From: Ricordea florida
Lineage: Eukaryota > Cnidaria > Anthozoa > Corallimorpharia > Ricordeidae
Assembly: GCA_949710005.1 (NCBI GenBank)
Contig: OX453272.1
Location: 13,642,088 to 13,706,087, forward strand
Direction: 5' to 3'
DNA length: 64,000 bases
In this document: positions 42,226 through 54,755 of the stretch, piece by piece
Layout: each line of letters starts with the position of its first letter
How positions within the stretch are numbered: the first letter of the stretch is position 1
Notes under the pieces: generated by a model
What the model was told of the DNA's origin: nothing
The model's database searches: none
What the model saw: the letters and a program-made list of their open reading frames with translations, nothing else
Program-made: the position numbers and the translations under genes

Positions 42226-43198
42226 TCAAAACAAAAGTTTTGAAATATAAAATCTTAATGTCAGTTTTCCGTGGTAAGTGTTGGAGAAAAGTTCTGGCCA
42301 CCAAATAATCTCAAATTCTGGCGTTGCTCCTCCCTCTCCCCGCCCAACCATGATCTGTAATTGCATAGTGGGAGACTGACGGCTTTTTTCTCCTCCCTTA
42401 ACTAACAATTTCACAGCCTCCAAGGCTCCTCTTCCAGTCAGTGCGCTACTAGTTTCCTCTACCTCCACGTCTCCTGCGTACGTCTTTTTTACGTTAAGAT
42501 GTATTCCGCGGCGATCAACGAGGGCACTTACAATGTCTGACATGTGAAAGTCCCTGCAATGAAGGACTTTACTGAGATGCCTCCTTCCATACAGGGGGGC
42601 GCAAATGCCTCTTTTCTCTTGCCTTGTTAATAAAGGCATTCGGCATGTCCGCCAGTAAAATCTGGACGTAGTTTCTTGAAACATGAAACCTTTCTACTCT
42701 ATAAATAAATATAATATTGCGTCAAAGGATTAGGTTAAATACAAATGTAATAATAAATATTCTTGTCTCTAGCTTGACGCAAACATCCATTTATTTAGTG
42801 GTATAGATTGTCGAGTCAAACCATTTTGTTCACCCCACCCATAACCCTTACGTTTATTTCATGGTCATTACCTGGAGCTTTAATTTGGGATGCAGACAGG
42901 AATTTATGCTATCCACAACACCACCGAGCCATTGTTTGTAGTTGACGGGTCTTCTTCCTTTCCAGTGACATGATGGTTGGCTGAGTTGAATTTCCTCAGC
43001 ATTGTAAAACAGTAACGATTTGATTGCTTTTGCTTCAGCATGCTTTACACTTCTGTGTCGTAGCAGCGCAGTTGTTGTATTGAAGGCAGCTGGACATGAG
43101 TCGCAACACGTTTTGTAAATGTCCATGATCGCCAAAAACCGGAAAGGGAGAAGTGTTTTGCATGTAGTGGACTTTAAAGCAGGAGAAGAATGTTTCAT
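42226..43198 (-). CDS. Possible C2H2 zinc-finger gene, two exons, unknown function
   Basis: The frame 43,198-42,854 encodes a classical C2H2 finger (CDSCPAAFNTTTALLRHRSVKH), then WHWKGRRPVNYKQW-like basic sequence. The frame 42,684-42,226 is protein-like (HLSKVLHCRDFHMSDIVSAL, GALEAVKLLVKGGEKSRQ, EIIWWPELFSNTYHGKLTL), with plausible splice signals between. The two may belong to one gene. I do not recognise the family and it could be transposon-related. Confidence 0.4.
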
Positions 43199-43439
43199 TT
43201 AGGCAAAATTCCCCAGGGGTCTTATCCTAATCAATCTGTAAGCTGCTTTGTTTAGCAGCGCGTGCTGAAACACTTGGTTATATTTTTTCTCTTCATTATT
43301 TCCGGTTCGTTTTGAAGACATCTTTAGAAATTTTTTTTAATAACGTGCTAGAAATCTTAGTCCTTGTATATATTTTTCGCCCTTGAATATATTTCTTTCG
43401 TTGTAAATAGATTTCATTATAAATATTTTTCATTTACTT

Positions 43440-43852
43440 GTGGATGAGATGGCAAGAAATAAGCGTAAGAAGATAAAGGACAAAGATAACATGAAGACTG
43501 TGAGGAAAGATGCGAAAAGGAGGTGGAGGAACAAAAAGGCACAGGAAAAAGCCCTAAAAAATGCCGCAGCTTTGAAACCGGCTGGTCCGATCAATGATCC
43601 AAAAGCAAAAGACGACCTGGATATCCCACAAGCTTGTGAGTGTAAAAAAGAAAGCCTTCCCAACCAAAAGAACGGGAAAAGAACTCCGACGTAAAAGAAA
43701 TCAACCCGGTGGAGATCGTGCGAACTAAAAAGTCCCTAGGCTGTGGTACCTTCGGCGTATGCTACCTCGCTCATTACAGGAGTAATATTTCTCTTGCTAT
43801 CACCTTTTATAATTGTAATTGTATGATCAATAAAGAGCGTTTTTTTTAAGTT
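43440..43852 (+). pseudogene. Protein-kinase N-terminal fragment
   Basis: A Lys-rich leader (MDEMARNKRKKIKDKDNMK ... ACECKKESL) runs to 43,694. In a frame one base off, the sequence continues EINPVEIVRTKKSLGCGTFG VCYLAHY, with the Gly-rich nucleotide loop GxGxFG of protein kinases, and stops at about 43,852 before the catalytic Lys region. It is a truncated, frameshifted kinase copy. Confidence 0.5.
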
Positions 43853-44175
43853 AGCCTTGAGTTGTAGAATGTTTCACGCGAGGAGTAACGTTGACGTTAT
43901 TCCTCCACGCGAGATAAGCCAATCTGGAAAACATTTCTATTATGTCAAGAAATGTCCATTTTAAAGGTTTCGTGTTTCCTTTGGCGAGTACTTTGTTCGT
44001 GGCATGTGCGAAAAAAGTAATCACCGAGAATTCCGAAGCAACACCTCAGTCATCTGAAGGCGCCAAATGAGATCTCCTGTTTCAGTTAATCATAAGCCAT
44101 GGGTAGATTCAATCTACCCTTAGCCTAATTTGCATAATTTTTTTCGGTGAGCAAAGCTCGTCATGCATTGTTATA

Positions 44176-45213
44176 CATGGCTGTAAAAGGCTATACATGG
44201 TTATCCGTGGCTGTACATGGCTGTACATGGTTATACACGGCTATACATGGCTATAAATGGCTATTTAACAATTAGACCCGCAGCCCGCAAGGGCTACGGG
44301 TCAATAGCCCATGAGGCGAAGCCGAATGGGCTATTGACCCGTAGCCCTTGAGGGCGAACGGTCTAATTGTTTTAGTATCACCCAACTAGTCGGACAGAAA
44401 AAGCAGTAATAAAAGAAAGTTGAAAGAAAGATTTATTTGGGAATAAAACAAAAGAAAGCGCCACGAATTTCGCTACTCGAGGACTATTACTAATAGTCCT
44501 CTAGTAGCGTAGCCAATCAGATTGCGGTATTTGCAATAGTCCACTAGTTGGGTGATACTAAACATGGTTATACATGGCTGTCCATGGCTCTACATGGCTA
44601 TACATGGTTATACATGTTTGTACATGGCTATACATGGCTACACATGGCTATACATGGTTATACATGGCTATACATGGTTATACATGGTTATACATGTTTG
44701 TACATGGCTATACATGGTTACACATGGCTATACATGGTTATACATGGCTATACATGGTTATACATGGCTATACATGACTTTATATGGTTACACATCGCTA
44801 TACATGGCTTTACATGGTTATACATTGCTGTACATGGCTATCCATGCTTGTACATGGCTATACACTGCTATACATAGTTATAAATGGATGTAAAGGGCTA
44901 TACATGTCTATACATGGCTATACATGGTTATACATGGTTATACATGGCTATACATGGTTATACATGGCTATACATGGTTATACATGTCTATACATGGTTA
45001 TACATGGTTATACATGGCTATACATGGCTATACATGGCTATACATGGTTATACATGGTTATACATGGCTATACATGGCTATACATGGTTATACATGGCTA
45101 TACATGGCTATACATGGTTATACATGGTTATACATGGCTATACATGGTTATACATGGCTATACAGGGTTATACATGGCTATACATGGTTATACATGTCTA
45201 TACATGGTTATCA
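44176..45213 (+). repeat. 10-bp minisatellite (TACATGGYTA)n, interrupted
   Basis: Tandem units TACATGGCTA and TACATGGTTA with rare TACATGTCTA and TACATGTTTG variants occupy about 44,176-44,262 and 44,563-45,213. Ten bases times three gives the same MVIHGYTWLY-like peptide in all forward frames; these frames are not genes. Confidence 0.9.
44266..44562. mobile_element. MITE, copy 1, inserted in the minisatellite
   Basis: A head palindrome (CAATTAGACCCGCAGCCC ... GGTCTAATTG, 44,269-44,370) is followed by TTTTAGTATCACCCAACTAGT, a variable middle, GTAGCGTAGCCAATCAGA and the inverted ACTAGTTGGGTGATACTAAA. It has the same layout as 50,345-50,650 (reversed) and 63,064-63,381. Confidence 0.7.
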
Positions 45214-45259
45214 TGCAAACTTTTAATTTGTATTATGATACACTTTAATAACCTTACTT

Positions 45260-45859
45260 AAATTAATTCTATCTTGAAGACGCTGCACCTTGCAATGCTT
45301 GTAGCCTGCGTCCAGACATCTCTTATTTCCTTTCTTGCCAGGGACGGCGGAGCGTATTTTTAAGTGGGGGGCTGAAAACGAGCGCCGGAGGCGCGAGTTG
45401 GTAGGGGGGTCTTCTCCCCCAGAAAAGTTTGAAATCTAGAGTCTCGGAAATCGTATTTACAACATTCTCCGCGACATACTTTCTTGAAATAATTAGCCTG
45501 GATAAAGCGTAAAATGAAAGGTACTTTTAATGCTTACAGCAATAGTTTGGAGGTAATTTCTCAGCCTTCCGGTCTCCAACGCTAACCTGCGGGTTTTGGA
45601 CACAAGCTTCCCGTCTGTGGGAATCTGTTAAAAATACGTAAACGCGAAACGTTTCCGACGAGGCTTGTATAAAGTTGTAGCTATGTCATCCTCCTCAAAA
45701 GTGGGGGGGGGGGGGGGCTAAAGCTCCCCCAGCCCCCCCGGCTCCGCCGTCCCTGCTTGCACGCGGAACCTTTTCCGCGTGCAAGAAAGGAAATAAGAGA
45801 TGTCTGCATGCAGGGTACATCCATTGCAAGGCGCAGCGTCTTCAAGATAGAATTAATTT
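45260..45859. mobile_element. MITE with ~85-bp inverted repeats
   Basis: AATTAATTCTATCTTGAAGA at 45,261 and its inverse at 45,840-45,859 begin arms that include CATCTCTTATTTCCTTTCTTG and GGGACGGCGGAGC. The inside holds G/C homopolymers. Confidence 0.7.
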
Positions 45860-46720
45860 CAAATTTACTCATCAGTTTTATTGAAAACAAATATCGCTCC
45901 GCATTGACATAAACAAGGGGAAATGGCGTTTTAACTGATTTAAATGGCGAACGAAGACCAACCGTAGATTTGGGAGCCAATGACGTGAAGCATGTCACGT
46001 CATCAAGCACTGTAACGTGACTTAAGTGACTTCAAGTTAAACAAAACCATTTTATCTGCGTGATGTTCCATGCTACTCTTTGTGGTGAAAATACAGATAG
46101 TGCCCTTCCGTTACTCAACTTACATTACCTACTCACATTACAGAACATTTTACGCTACGTCTACTTTGGTCTCCCACCAGTGGCATAAAAAGCGCCCCCC
46201 AATCTTTGACAACCTTTGACAACATAACTTTCGTTATGCCAGTGATGTTCACACATATAACACTCGATATGCGTCAAACGGTACCTTCAATCAAGGACGT
46301 TCTCGGACTAATATTGGAAAAACAACTTTGTCTGCTTTAACAGCCAACCACTGGGAAAAATTACCGCAAGATTTAGAAGATCTTAGTCTCTCAATTTTCC
46401 CCAAAAAAGTCAAACAGTATTTGCTATTGAAGCAAATATAACGTCTAAGCCATTTGATTTTTTTTTGACTAAGTAGTACGTGACTAAGTAGTAGTAGTGT
46501 ATATGTAGTGGATGTGTAGTGTGTGACCAAATAATGCTGAGTACCGTGTGTATTTAATTATGTAGGTAGATGTCGACATTTCAAATGTTACGTAACAAGG
46601 CTAGTGTCTAACTAGATAACTATATGCTTAAGTAAGGCGTTAGGCATTTCCATCCTCGATATCTATATTTGGTCATTTCTATAAATGTCAATTTAAACTC
46701 TGAATGAACTAAATGTACAT
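45860..46720. other. No recognisable gene
   Basis: Unique-looking sequence with only short frames. Confidence 0.45.
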
Positions 46721-47184
46721 TTAGGGTGCGTTCGATTGGGAAATCCGGATTTAGATTTTCCAAATCTAAATCCGGATTACCCAATCGAACGCGAAATCAC
46801 CTCCGAGAAATCCATCCTCAAGGTGAATTTCAATTAAGAAATCCAAATCCTGATTTTTTGGATTTCCCTTTTTGTCGTTCGATTGGGAAATCCGAAAAAG
46901 GATTTGCTAAACTGTTCTTATGAACAGCGGACTATCTTGTGCTAATTATGCGTAAGCATTGGCGCACAAGATAGTCCGCTGTGCACGAGAACAGTTTAGC
47001 AAATCCTTTTTCGGATTTCCCAATCGAACGACAAAAAGGGAAATCCAAAAAATCAGGATTTGGATTTCTTAATTGAAATCCACCCTGAGGACGGATTTCT
47101 CGGAGGTGAAATCCGTTTTCGGATTTCGCGTTCGATTGGGAATTCGAATTGCGTTCGAATGCGTTCGAATTGAACGCACCCTAA
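46721..47184. mobile_element. 464-bp near-perfect palindrome (fold-back MITE)
   Basis: TTAGGGTGCGTTCGATTGGG ... at the left and its inverse ...GAACGCACCCTAA at the right, with arms of about 215 bp. It carries repeated TTCGATTGGGAAATCCG blocks and a centre at about 46,945-46,960 (GCTAATTATGCGTAAGCATTGGC). Confidence 0.8.
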
Positions 47185-47530
47185 GTTGGGCGATACGCAC
47201 GTGGTATTTAAGAAACAAAAAGAAACAATAAAGCAATACAAATCTGGTTGTAAGATAGTAGATAAACTTAACATAAGGGCTAATGCGAAGGCTAAATTGT
47301 CTCTTACCAACGTTGCCGGGTCTTGAATTGGAAACCGAAAATTCACTCTCACTCTAACGTGTCTTAATAATAACGGGTCTTAATCCTAACTGAAATGCGA
47401 GCAATATGGTTTGTAACTAAGCAGAAATCAAACGTCAATCAAAGGTATGACAATTCACAGCTTATCGGAAGCTGTCACACAGTTAATTGTGGTGTAAAGT
47501 AGATCTTACATCTGCTGCAATAGCTAATAC

Positions 47531-47790
47531 CAAGAGAAAACGAGGTAAGAGAAAGCATCCTCAATACTGGGTTTTCTTACTATGATAAGGGGATGGAATC
47601 TATTTTTAGATCCAGAAACTATTTTAACTGACCAATGGCTGTCCTTCTCATCACGTGGTTGTAATTTCAATGCGCCATGTGGAACTGCGCAACCATGGAA
47701 CGAGATATAAATAGATTCCGCGCTAAAAATAGATTCTATCCCCTTATCATATCAGACGGGGTTATGTTCTCTTTCCTCATTTTCTCTTGT
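47531..47790. mobile_element. Fold-back MITE (~260 bp)
   Basis: CAAGAGAAAACGAGGTAAGAGAAAG pairs with CTTTCCTCATTTTCTCTTG, and ATAAGGGGATGGAATCTATTTTTAG with the inverse at about 47,720-47,750. Confidence 0.6.
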
Positions 47791-48639
47791 TAATACTTAT
47801 AGCACGAAGCAAGTTAGTTTGACTCGGGTTCAGGTTTTTCAGGAGGCAAGTAAACTTGGCGTTGGCAACAACAAGGAATCCAAGTAACATAGGTGGTTAA
47901 AACTTCTACTGGGACCGAGGGTTCAAATCCACGGGCGAAAGAACTTTGAGAAACGTCTTTCTCACTGCTAGATATGATTGCTCTTTAGGATACAATAGCT
48001 GTAAAATCACCCGTATTCATAAGTATGGAATCTAAATAACAGTGACTGGTATCGCTTTAAAGTTTTCCGGTAAATTATATTGATAACAAGACCTATCAGC
48101 GGCAAAAAGGGACTGGTACAAGAAACCAAAAAACCTCCTTCTATGCTACCAGTCTACTTGATTTTGCACTGAGAGTTTCTTGGTGAAGGCGCGATTCTCG
48201 GGAATACCGATCTACTTCAGAATCTAAAGAAATCCTGTAACCTAACTTTCCAATACACAGTGACATTAACAGTACTAATGAGACAAACGTTCCAGTTTCT
48301 ATCCAAACCCGTTGGCAGTGGAGTGCTTGAAAAGGGACTATACGCAGGTTTCTTCGACAAGGGCACGTAAGCACAAGAAATAAATGTGTCCTTTGGTAGA
48401 CAAGTTGGCTTTTATTTCTTGTGTGTGTTTACTTTTATTCATTTTACAATAAAATGTCAAAGTTCTTTGTGCGCTTTATTAAAATCCGTCCCATAAGTCA
48501 GCTTGTATCCACCACGCTTGGTCAGTGTCACAACCAAAATTATCGTGAGCCAGTCTTTTGTCGTTCGTTAGACTGGATGCCTTTTCGTGATGAGGAAGAA
48601 CCTAGAAAATGATACAATACTGTTATCATTGCCTGATAG

Positions 48640-48955
48640 GAGGGTAGGGGAGGGTAGGGGAGAGGAGGGGTAGGGTAGGGGAGAGGAGGGGTAGGGTAGG
48701 GGAAAGGAATGGAGCGGGGAGGAGGGGAGAGAGGGGTAGGGGAAAGGAATGGAGCGGAGAGAAGGGGAGAGGGGTAGGGTAGGGGAAAGGAATGGAGGGT
48801 AGAGGAGGGGAGAGGTAGGTAGGGTAGGGGAAAGGAATGGAGCGGAGAGGAGGGGAGAGAGGGGTAGGGTAGGGGAAAGGAATGGAGGGGAGAGGAGGGG
48901 AGAAAAGGGTAGCGGAGGGGAAAGGAATGGAGGGTAGAGGAGGTGAGGGTGGGGC
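48640..48955. repeat. Purine-rich minisatellite
   Basis: Irregular tandem units of about 35-45 bp such as GGAAAGGAATGGAGCGGAGAGGAGGGGAGAGGGGTAGGGTA. Antisense frames (SPLHSFPLPYPS...) are repeat artefacts. Confidence 0.8.
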
Positions 48956-49806
48956 CTTTAAACACGAAGACGCACTCTAAATTCGAATTTGATGGCGACC
49001 AACGGTCAAACCAAACAAAGACGGAGCACGTAGAAAACGTAGTTTAGTTTCCTGTTCGATGTCGAATATGGAATATGATGTCGAATGGATTTTATTTATA
49101 CAAATTTTCTTTAATCATTTTAACCAGAAATATCATTTAGCCACGTAAATCCCGGTCATTATCGTCGAGGCAGTTGCACTATGGCGTAATGTAACCAAAA
49201 CCATTTTGAAATTCAAAATTAGCACCATAACTCTTGGAAACAAGAAAGACAAAGAAATGCTACAGATTGATTGCTAGGAGGCGGTCTTGTATTGCAAAAA
49301 TTTTCACAGAGCTCTGTATGAGTCGACGGTTGATTGACAAATGATCCAGACGTACCTAAGGTACCGCGTCTTTTATAGCGCGTCTTCGTGTTTAAGTTGT
49401 TTATCAAACGATGCACTGCGCGTGCTCATACTTGAGCCGGTGGCAAGAGACTGGTGATATTGAAAGAGACAAAATTTCTATTTAACGACTCGACTACGGG
49501 TTCGAGTTTTCTTTGACTCAACAGTCAACAAGACCTCCTGCGACGAGTTTACTTTGTATCCAAATCACAGCAAACTAGAAACAGTAGTCGAATTGTTAGA
49601 GTAGAAATCAACTAGTATACTACTGACTTATGCATTGGTTTATTCTCATAGAACAGACAGTGGTTTCCTTAACCATCAGAAGAGAGGATTCGTGACAGCG
49701 AGCGGGTTGACTTCTTCGACAGTGCAAAGGCTCGACAGAACGAGGGCCTCTTAATAATACCCTTCATTTAATCAGGATTTAATCATAAGAAAGGGAGGGT
49801 GCTTAC

Positions 49807-49943
49807 CGGGTCTGCAGTCTTTTGATACTGGTCTAGGAGGCGATGCCGAACGTCCCAACGGGGGTGGGGTAGAGGTTCTTGGTCTTGAATCAGGCGTTCG
49901 AGAAATTCTGGGTCTCGATGTGAAAGCGTTTTCATAATCCGTT
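49807..49943 (-). CDS. ARMC9: ARMC9 homologue, 3' exon
   Basis: 137 bp between a tcattcttcag acceptor and a CCG/gtaagc donor. In the phase leaving one leading base it reads TDYENAFTSRPRISRTPDS and STPPPLGRSASPPRPVS. The AFTSRPxIxRTPD motif is what I know from the C-terminal region of ARMC9. It is part of the minus-strand gene whose clearer exons lie at 59.7-62.7 kb. Confidence 0.6.
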
Positions 49944-50344
49944 CTGAAGAATGACGAAGCGTTAGGAGCACTTAACGGGTAACAAACGAGAATCGTTAAT
50001 AATCAAAAAGAATAAAAATGTACTCTAGGATAATCCTTACAAAACTGCAGGGGGTCCAAGGGGCTCAAGCTTTTCAGCGGCATTGTCTTTCTTCCCCTGT
50101 TAGCATGAATAAACTAATTATTAGTTGGAATAGTATTACTACTAGGAAATAGTCAAACAGCCTGGTTGAACGAGATATTGCTTCATCTGTACCCGAAACC
50201 CTGGTCTGGTCTGAATTGATCTTAGATTGTATGCCATCCCAACACCATGTCCCATGGACCCGCTCACCTTGCTCAGTAACTTTACTGTTTCCCAACATAT
50301 CACAGAAATATGGAAAAAGAAGCAACAAAACAAAAACTAATGCA

Positions 50345-50650
50345 GTTAGTACAAATCTACTAGTATACTAATGCAAATGTCGCAATTTGATTGGCTAAGC
50401 TACTACTGACACACTATCAGCCATTAGAGTGCAGCACTTGTGACGTCTTCGCGCTTTAGGGAAGTTTCACAAGAAGATTTAGTATCTTGGTATATTTTTC
50501 TCGGAGAAATGATTCCTTTAGTATGGCCGGTTTTTACTAAAAAAATTAGATTATTCGCTCTCGATTTCTATGAGGTGAACGTTGATACGGCCTTCGCCCA
50601 CATCAACTTTTACCCAATGGAAATCTCGAGCTCATAATCTAATTGTTAAA
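50345..50650 (-). mobile_element. MITE, copy 2 (reverse orientation)
   Basis: It begins GTTAGTACAAATCTACTAGT and ends with the palindromic head ...CTCGAGCTCATAATCTAATTG, the mirror of 63,064-63,381. It lies in an ARMC9 intron. Confidence 0.65.
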
Positions 50651-52228
50651 TAGAAACTCGGAGAACTGGTCACACTTTTTCGGTCCGTCAACTCCAAAGT
50701 CAGTTCAGTTCAGGACCACTACACTGCTTAAGGTCCGTAAATTTTACGCTCTTTTAAGTAGGGTACGCGCGCCGTGTGAATGGCGCAGTGCAAACAACTT
50801 GAACAAAATCACTTTAAAACTCTTTCACTTTCTGCTTTGAACGGGGAATAATTCGATCTAAATAAAAATCAGCATCAAACTCACTTTGCCAGGACTGGAT
50901 GGTTTCTCTGTGGATAAAGTCAAAATAAAGCATTACAATAGTTTTAAGGTATGGACAATACGTCTGGAGTTCCAGAGAAACAATTAAAGAATTAATCGAA
51001 GTCTCACTTTGCTGTCGAGTTGGGGTTTTCCAGGGCTAAAAATTAACTCCAGTGCTTGGTGGCCAGTCGGGCCAGTTTCCTTGAATTCTTAGTGGCCCAT
51101 CCCAAAATGAAGTAGACCTCAATTTTTTTTCTTAGAGTCACGTGGCAATCACAAAATCAAAATAGGGTCTATATGTTGTGAGAGTGGATCTCTCGTGAAA
51201 TCACTGTTAAAACGGCTCTGAATTTCCACTTCAAAACTAAAAAATACACTAAAATAGATGATCGTAGAGTCCAGGCAAAGAAACGAAGAGAAAGGTATTC
51301 CAATTAAACTACACAGTGACTTTTATTTTTAACTTTGTACTTCGCATAATTTACATTGCAACTTTTCGAAATTCTGTAGCATAGTCGCAAATCAGGCGTT
51401 GAAACCTTAACTTTTGGTAGCCCTGGTCAGTTTTAACTCGCCACTGGCGACCGTGCAACCGCCAATTTTTAGCCCTGGTTTTCCTGTACACTACACTTGA
51501 CAAAACGCAATGTCTACAGGGTCAATTTAGTCCGTCAGTTGGTCGGAGAATCACCGAGACCGTCAGAGGGCCAGTCGGTCAGTAATCGGTTATTCCGATC
51601 ATTATTGGCACGTTATTCAATCTGGTTGTCGGTCTGTAGTTCGGTAGGTCAGTTGGTGATTAAGTAAGTTGGTGAGTCAGGCGGAATCGCAATTAGTCCA
51701 AGACTAAACACATTCACTAAGCCCATAGTTTTTGCATGAGAGATTGTCCTGAAGCGCCTCTGAGTAGCCACATCAACAGACATCTTCAGATGGAACTTCG
51801 CTGGTTGCAGGAAAAAAAAGTAAGACCGAAACAATACAGGGAGGAGGACAGTGGAGAAGGGGATAAAGAACGGAGGCTTGTAAATTGGGTATCTGGAACT
51901 CTGGGTGGCTGACCGACTCCATGGGCGATAAGTGCACACACGTAGGGAAAAGATTGAGTTAGTGTCTATCTTCAGTAGAGGTTTTCAACTGACTATCGTA
52001 AAAACGAAACCAAAGCAACCAATCACAAATGATGCACACAATCTAATGAACCAATCAAATGCAAGTCGCCCGCACCAAGCGCCGCAAAACGCGTGCGACC
52101 TCGTGGCAATGGTTTTAGCAGGGGCGTGCGATTAAAGATTACTTTTACATTTTCACGATCGAGAGTCACCAAAAGCAGCACTTGTTCACTCCACTACAAT
52201 TATACAAGAGTAGCAAAGGAATCCTGAC

Positions 52229-52295
52229 CTTCCTGAGCAAGTTTTGATGTGGGTCTTGATCCCTGTCTGGAACCTGACGAGGTCGCTGGTCTGCT
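52229..52295 (-). CDS. ARMC9: ARMC9 homologue, low-complexity exon
   Basis: 67 bp with acceptor aattttcag and donor GGAAG/gtcagg. The protein-like frame reads SRPATSSGSRQGSRPTSKLAQE, Ser/Arg/Gly-rich as in C-terminal ARMC9. Its position between the 54.8-kb and 49.9-kb exons supports it. Confidence 0.45.
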
Positions 52296-52559
52296 CTGAA
52301 AATTTAAAACAACAACACGATAAATTTGATACCCTCAAATCACTTATGCATGGTCTAAGAATCTCTACAGGACATGGTTGAGGGTTATGACTGGCTCCTG
52401 TGCAGCGAAGTTTTCTAGTTAGTCGAATCTTGTGGCAACAGGCCTGCCACTGATTCCTGCCGTAATCAGTGGACCAAGCCAAGCAGACAAACAAGTATTG
52501 TGGGGATAGTTTCTAAAGAAACTGGTGCTGCGTCGGTGGGAAGTTGAAACACAAGAAAA

Positions 52560-52660
52560 TGGGTAAATCAAACGAGTTGATTAAGTAAGTTATACCACCG
52601 TAAGGTAAAAAGGAGGTGCTGACGTTTCGAGCGTTAGCCCTTCGTCGGAGACAAACACTC
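52560..52660 (-). repeat. Dispersed repeat with hammerhead-like core
   Basis: On the minus strand it reads CGACGAAGGGCTAACGCTCG AAACGTCAGCACC, the same block as 63,601-63,634, followed by a shared sequence ending GTTTGATTTACCC. Confidence 0.5.
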
Positions 52661-53462
52661 GTTTCAAGGCTGATGAAAAGCAGTTTCAAATGCTGTTTGT
52701 GATGAGCATTCTTGGTTGCTAAAACACAGTGTTGATGAATCACTTACTCTGTCTCTTGAAGCTGGTCGGATTGTTGTTGTTCCTGGCCTGGGAGCCGTTT
52801 CTGCAGGTAAAGACAGATACCAACGAGAAAATTCAAAACAGCTCGCGAGAACGCCTATAAATCACGATCGTAGGCAATCCCTAGATACTCCAGCACAGCA
52901 CTAAATACAATTGGTCGAAGAGGGCCCTAAGAGAGTTTAGCCGGGTGGAGTTAAAGCACAACCTACCTGGAGGTAAATAGTAGTGCCCTACTGAATGGAC
53001 ACTGAGTAACCATGAGATACGTCCACCTGGAATTTTTTGATTATATGGGACCTTAACCTTGGCCATGCCATCGAGTTCGAGTTCAGTGTAGCTACAAGGA
53101 AACATCTACATTCGCACTCGAGTCCGGCGAGAACGAGCATGAGTCAAGCGCAGGTGTAAACAAAGTCTTACGTTTTTGCTTAGGAGCGAGCGCAGCGAGC
53201 AAAGCAGCAATTCATACGAAAATCTAATCAAATTTGGATTGATAACAGTGTTATCGAGAAAGATTGACTTACGCGGACGTATCATATGTATATTGTAAAA
53301 CCGTGCGAGTCAAAATGATGAGCTTGAAACGGCGCTCTGCGGTCCTTTGGCGTATTTATTTTGCGATGCTGTGATTAATGGCTGTTGCCATGGTGGGGAG
53401 ACTTGATTCACGGTCTGGCGCTGTGTCGCACCGCGCCATGTCAGAGACCAACTAACTCTTGT

Positions 53463-53476
53463 ATTATAATAATAAC

Positions 53477-53544
<68 letters not shown>

Positions 53545-53856
53545 TAATAACAATAATAATAATAATGAACTTTATTTGAGTGTCAATTGTATCTAGCACT
53601 GACGCACTAATTGGGGACACTGTAAAGCACAAATCAAATCAAATCAATCATATTTAATTAAATTAAATCAAATCAAATCAAATGTTGGTTTTTGTGGAGA
53701 GGGGAAAACCGGAGTACCCGGAGAAAAAAACTCTCGTAGCAGAGTAAAGAACCAACAAACTCAGCCCACATATGACGCCGGGGCCGGGAATCGAACCCGG
53801 GACACATTGGTGGAAGGCGAGCGCTCTCACCACTGCGCCAACCCTGCTCCCTAAAA
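53463..53856 (-). repeat. tRNA-derived SINE with (ATT)n tail
   Basis: The minus-strand head at 53,848-53,777, GGTTGGCGCAGTGGTGAGAG ... GGGTTCGATTCCCGGCCCCGG, contains both pol III boxes. The body includes TGTGGGCTGAGTTTGTTGG and CTCCGGGTACTCCGG. The 3' end AAATAAAGTTC runs into an ATT/ATTGTT microsatellite (53,463-53,566 on plus). It matches a SINE type I know from coral genomes. Confidence 0.75.
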
Positions 53857-54755
53857 ATGCAGCATAGTATTCATTATAATGCAGCACAATATTCAATACC
53901 AGCAGTTCGAGATTTAATGTTTGTTGGTATTATCTTCGTTCTAAATTATGATATTCAGCTCTTTAATACAAGTACCTATGTCATTTATTTCCGATTGCAC
54001 GGCCTTTTTCATACCAAGAAAGCGAGCCATTCTTCAGAGGTAATACTCAGTGGTAGAGTTGAATTTCCTACAACGATCGCAGTCATAAATTTCCGCTGCA
54101 CTTTCATAGCCCGGGCTACACTATTTATAATGTAGGTTCAATCTTGGTTCCCAACGAGGCATGCACACAAACACTTTTTTTGTACTGGTGCTCTGTTTGG
54201 GCACTGGATCGCATTTACAAGGACTGAAGATTGCATTGGTCCTTGCTGTGTTCACAAAGTGATTGGCAAGTACCTTTTCACCGGGTATAAGCAGAGCTTG
54301 ATGTACTAAGCTATTGCCTAAGAAAACAACACGTGGACAGTAAAGTAAATACAAGCCTAAGCCTACGATAGATAGATTTAGCGTCCAGACTACTATAATA
54401 AGACCGCAAGGTCAATCAAACAATGAATAGCCCACAGCGAAAAATAAACAAACAAATAAATAAAAAGAAGATGGATGAATGATAAGAGGCTCCAGTAGTA
54501 AATTTTATATCTATGGGAATGGTGCGATGCTGTGCCATGGTTTTCCTGATCGAAGTGGAATTTTGAATTGCTAGAAAATTCTCGGAGGAGAGGTAATAAC
54601 AAATTCAACTCATATGAGACCAAGGGAAACTAACGCGGGTATCACAGAGGTGGAGGACGAGTACTCTCATTATTTTACTAACCCAACACTACCCTGCTAG
54701 TATAAGTCATGGTCAACCCCAGATTAGTATCCCATCAATCGTTCTTACCACCAAC

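Noticed and set aside
44176-45213. CRISPR array
   Set aside because: Units are 10 bp with no spacers, and the genome is eukaryotic.
44548-45261. Long forward open frames rich in HGYTWLYM repeats
   Set aside because: Direct translation of a 10-bp tandem repeat in all three frames; no start context or unique sequence.
46082-46530. Short frames near 46.3 kb as host exons
   Set aside because: No splice signals or recognisable motifs.
48540-48965. Pro/Ser/Leu-rich open frame opposite the purine minisatellite
   Set aside because: Repeat artefact; the opposite strand is a simple tandem repeat.
51649-51939. 96-codon minus-strand frame
   Set aside because: No motif, no in-phase exon neighbour to ARMC9.
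53385-53632. Poly-isoleucine open frames
   Set aside because: Translation of the ATT/AAT microsatellite tail of a SINE.
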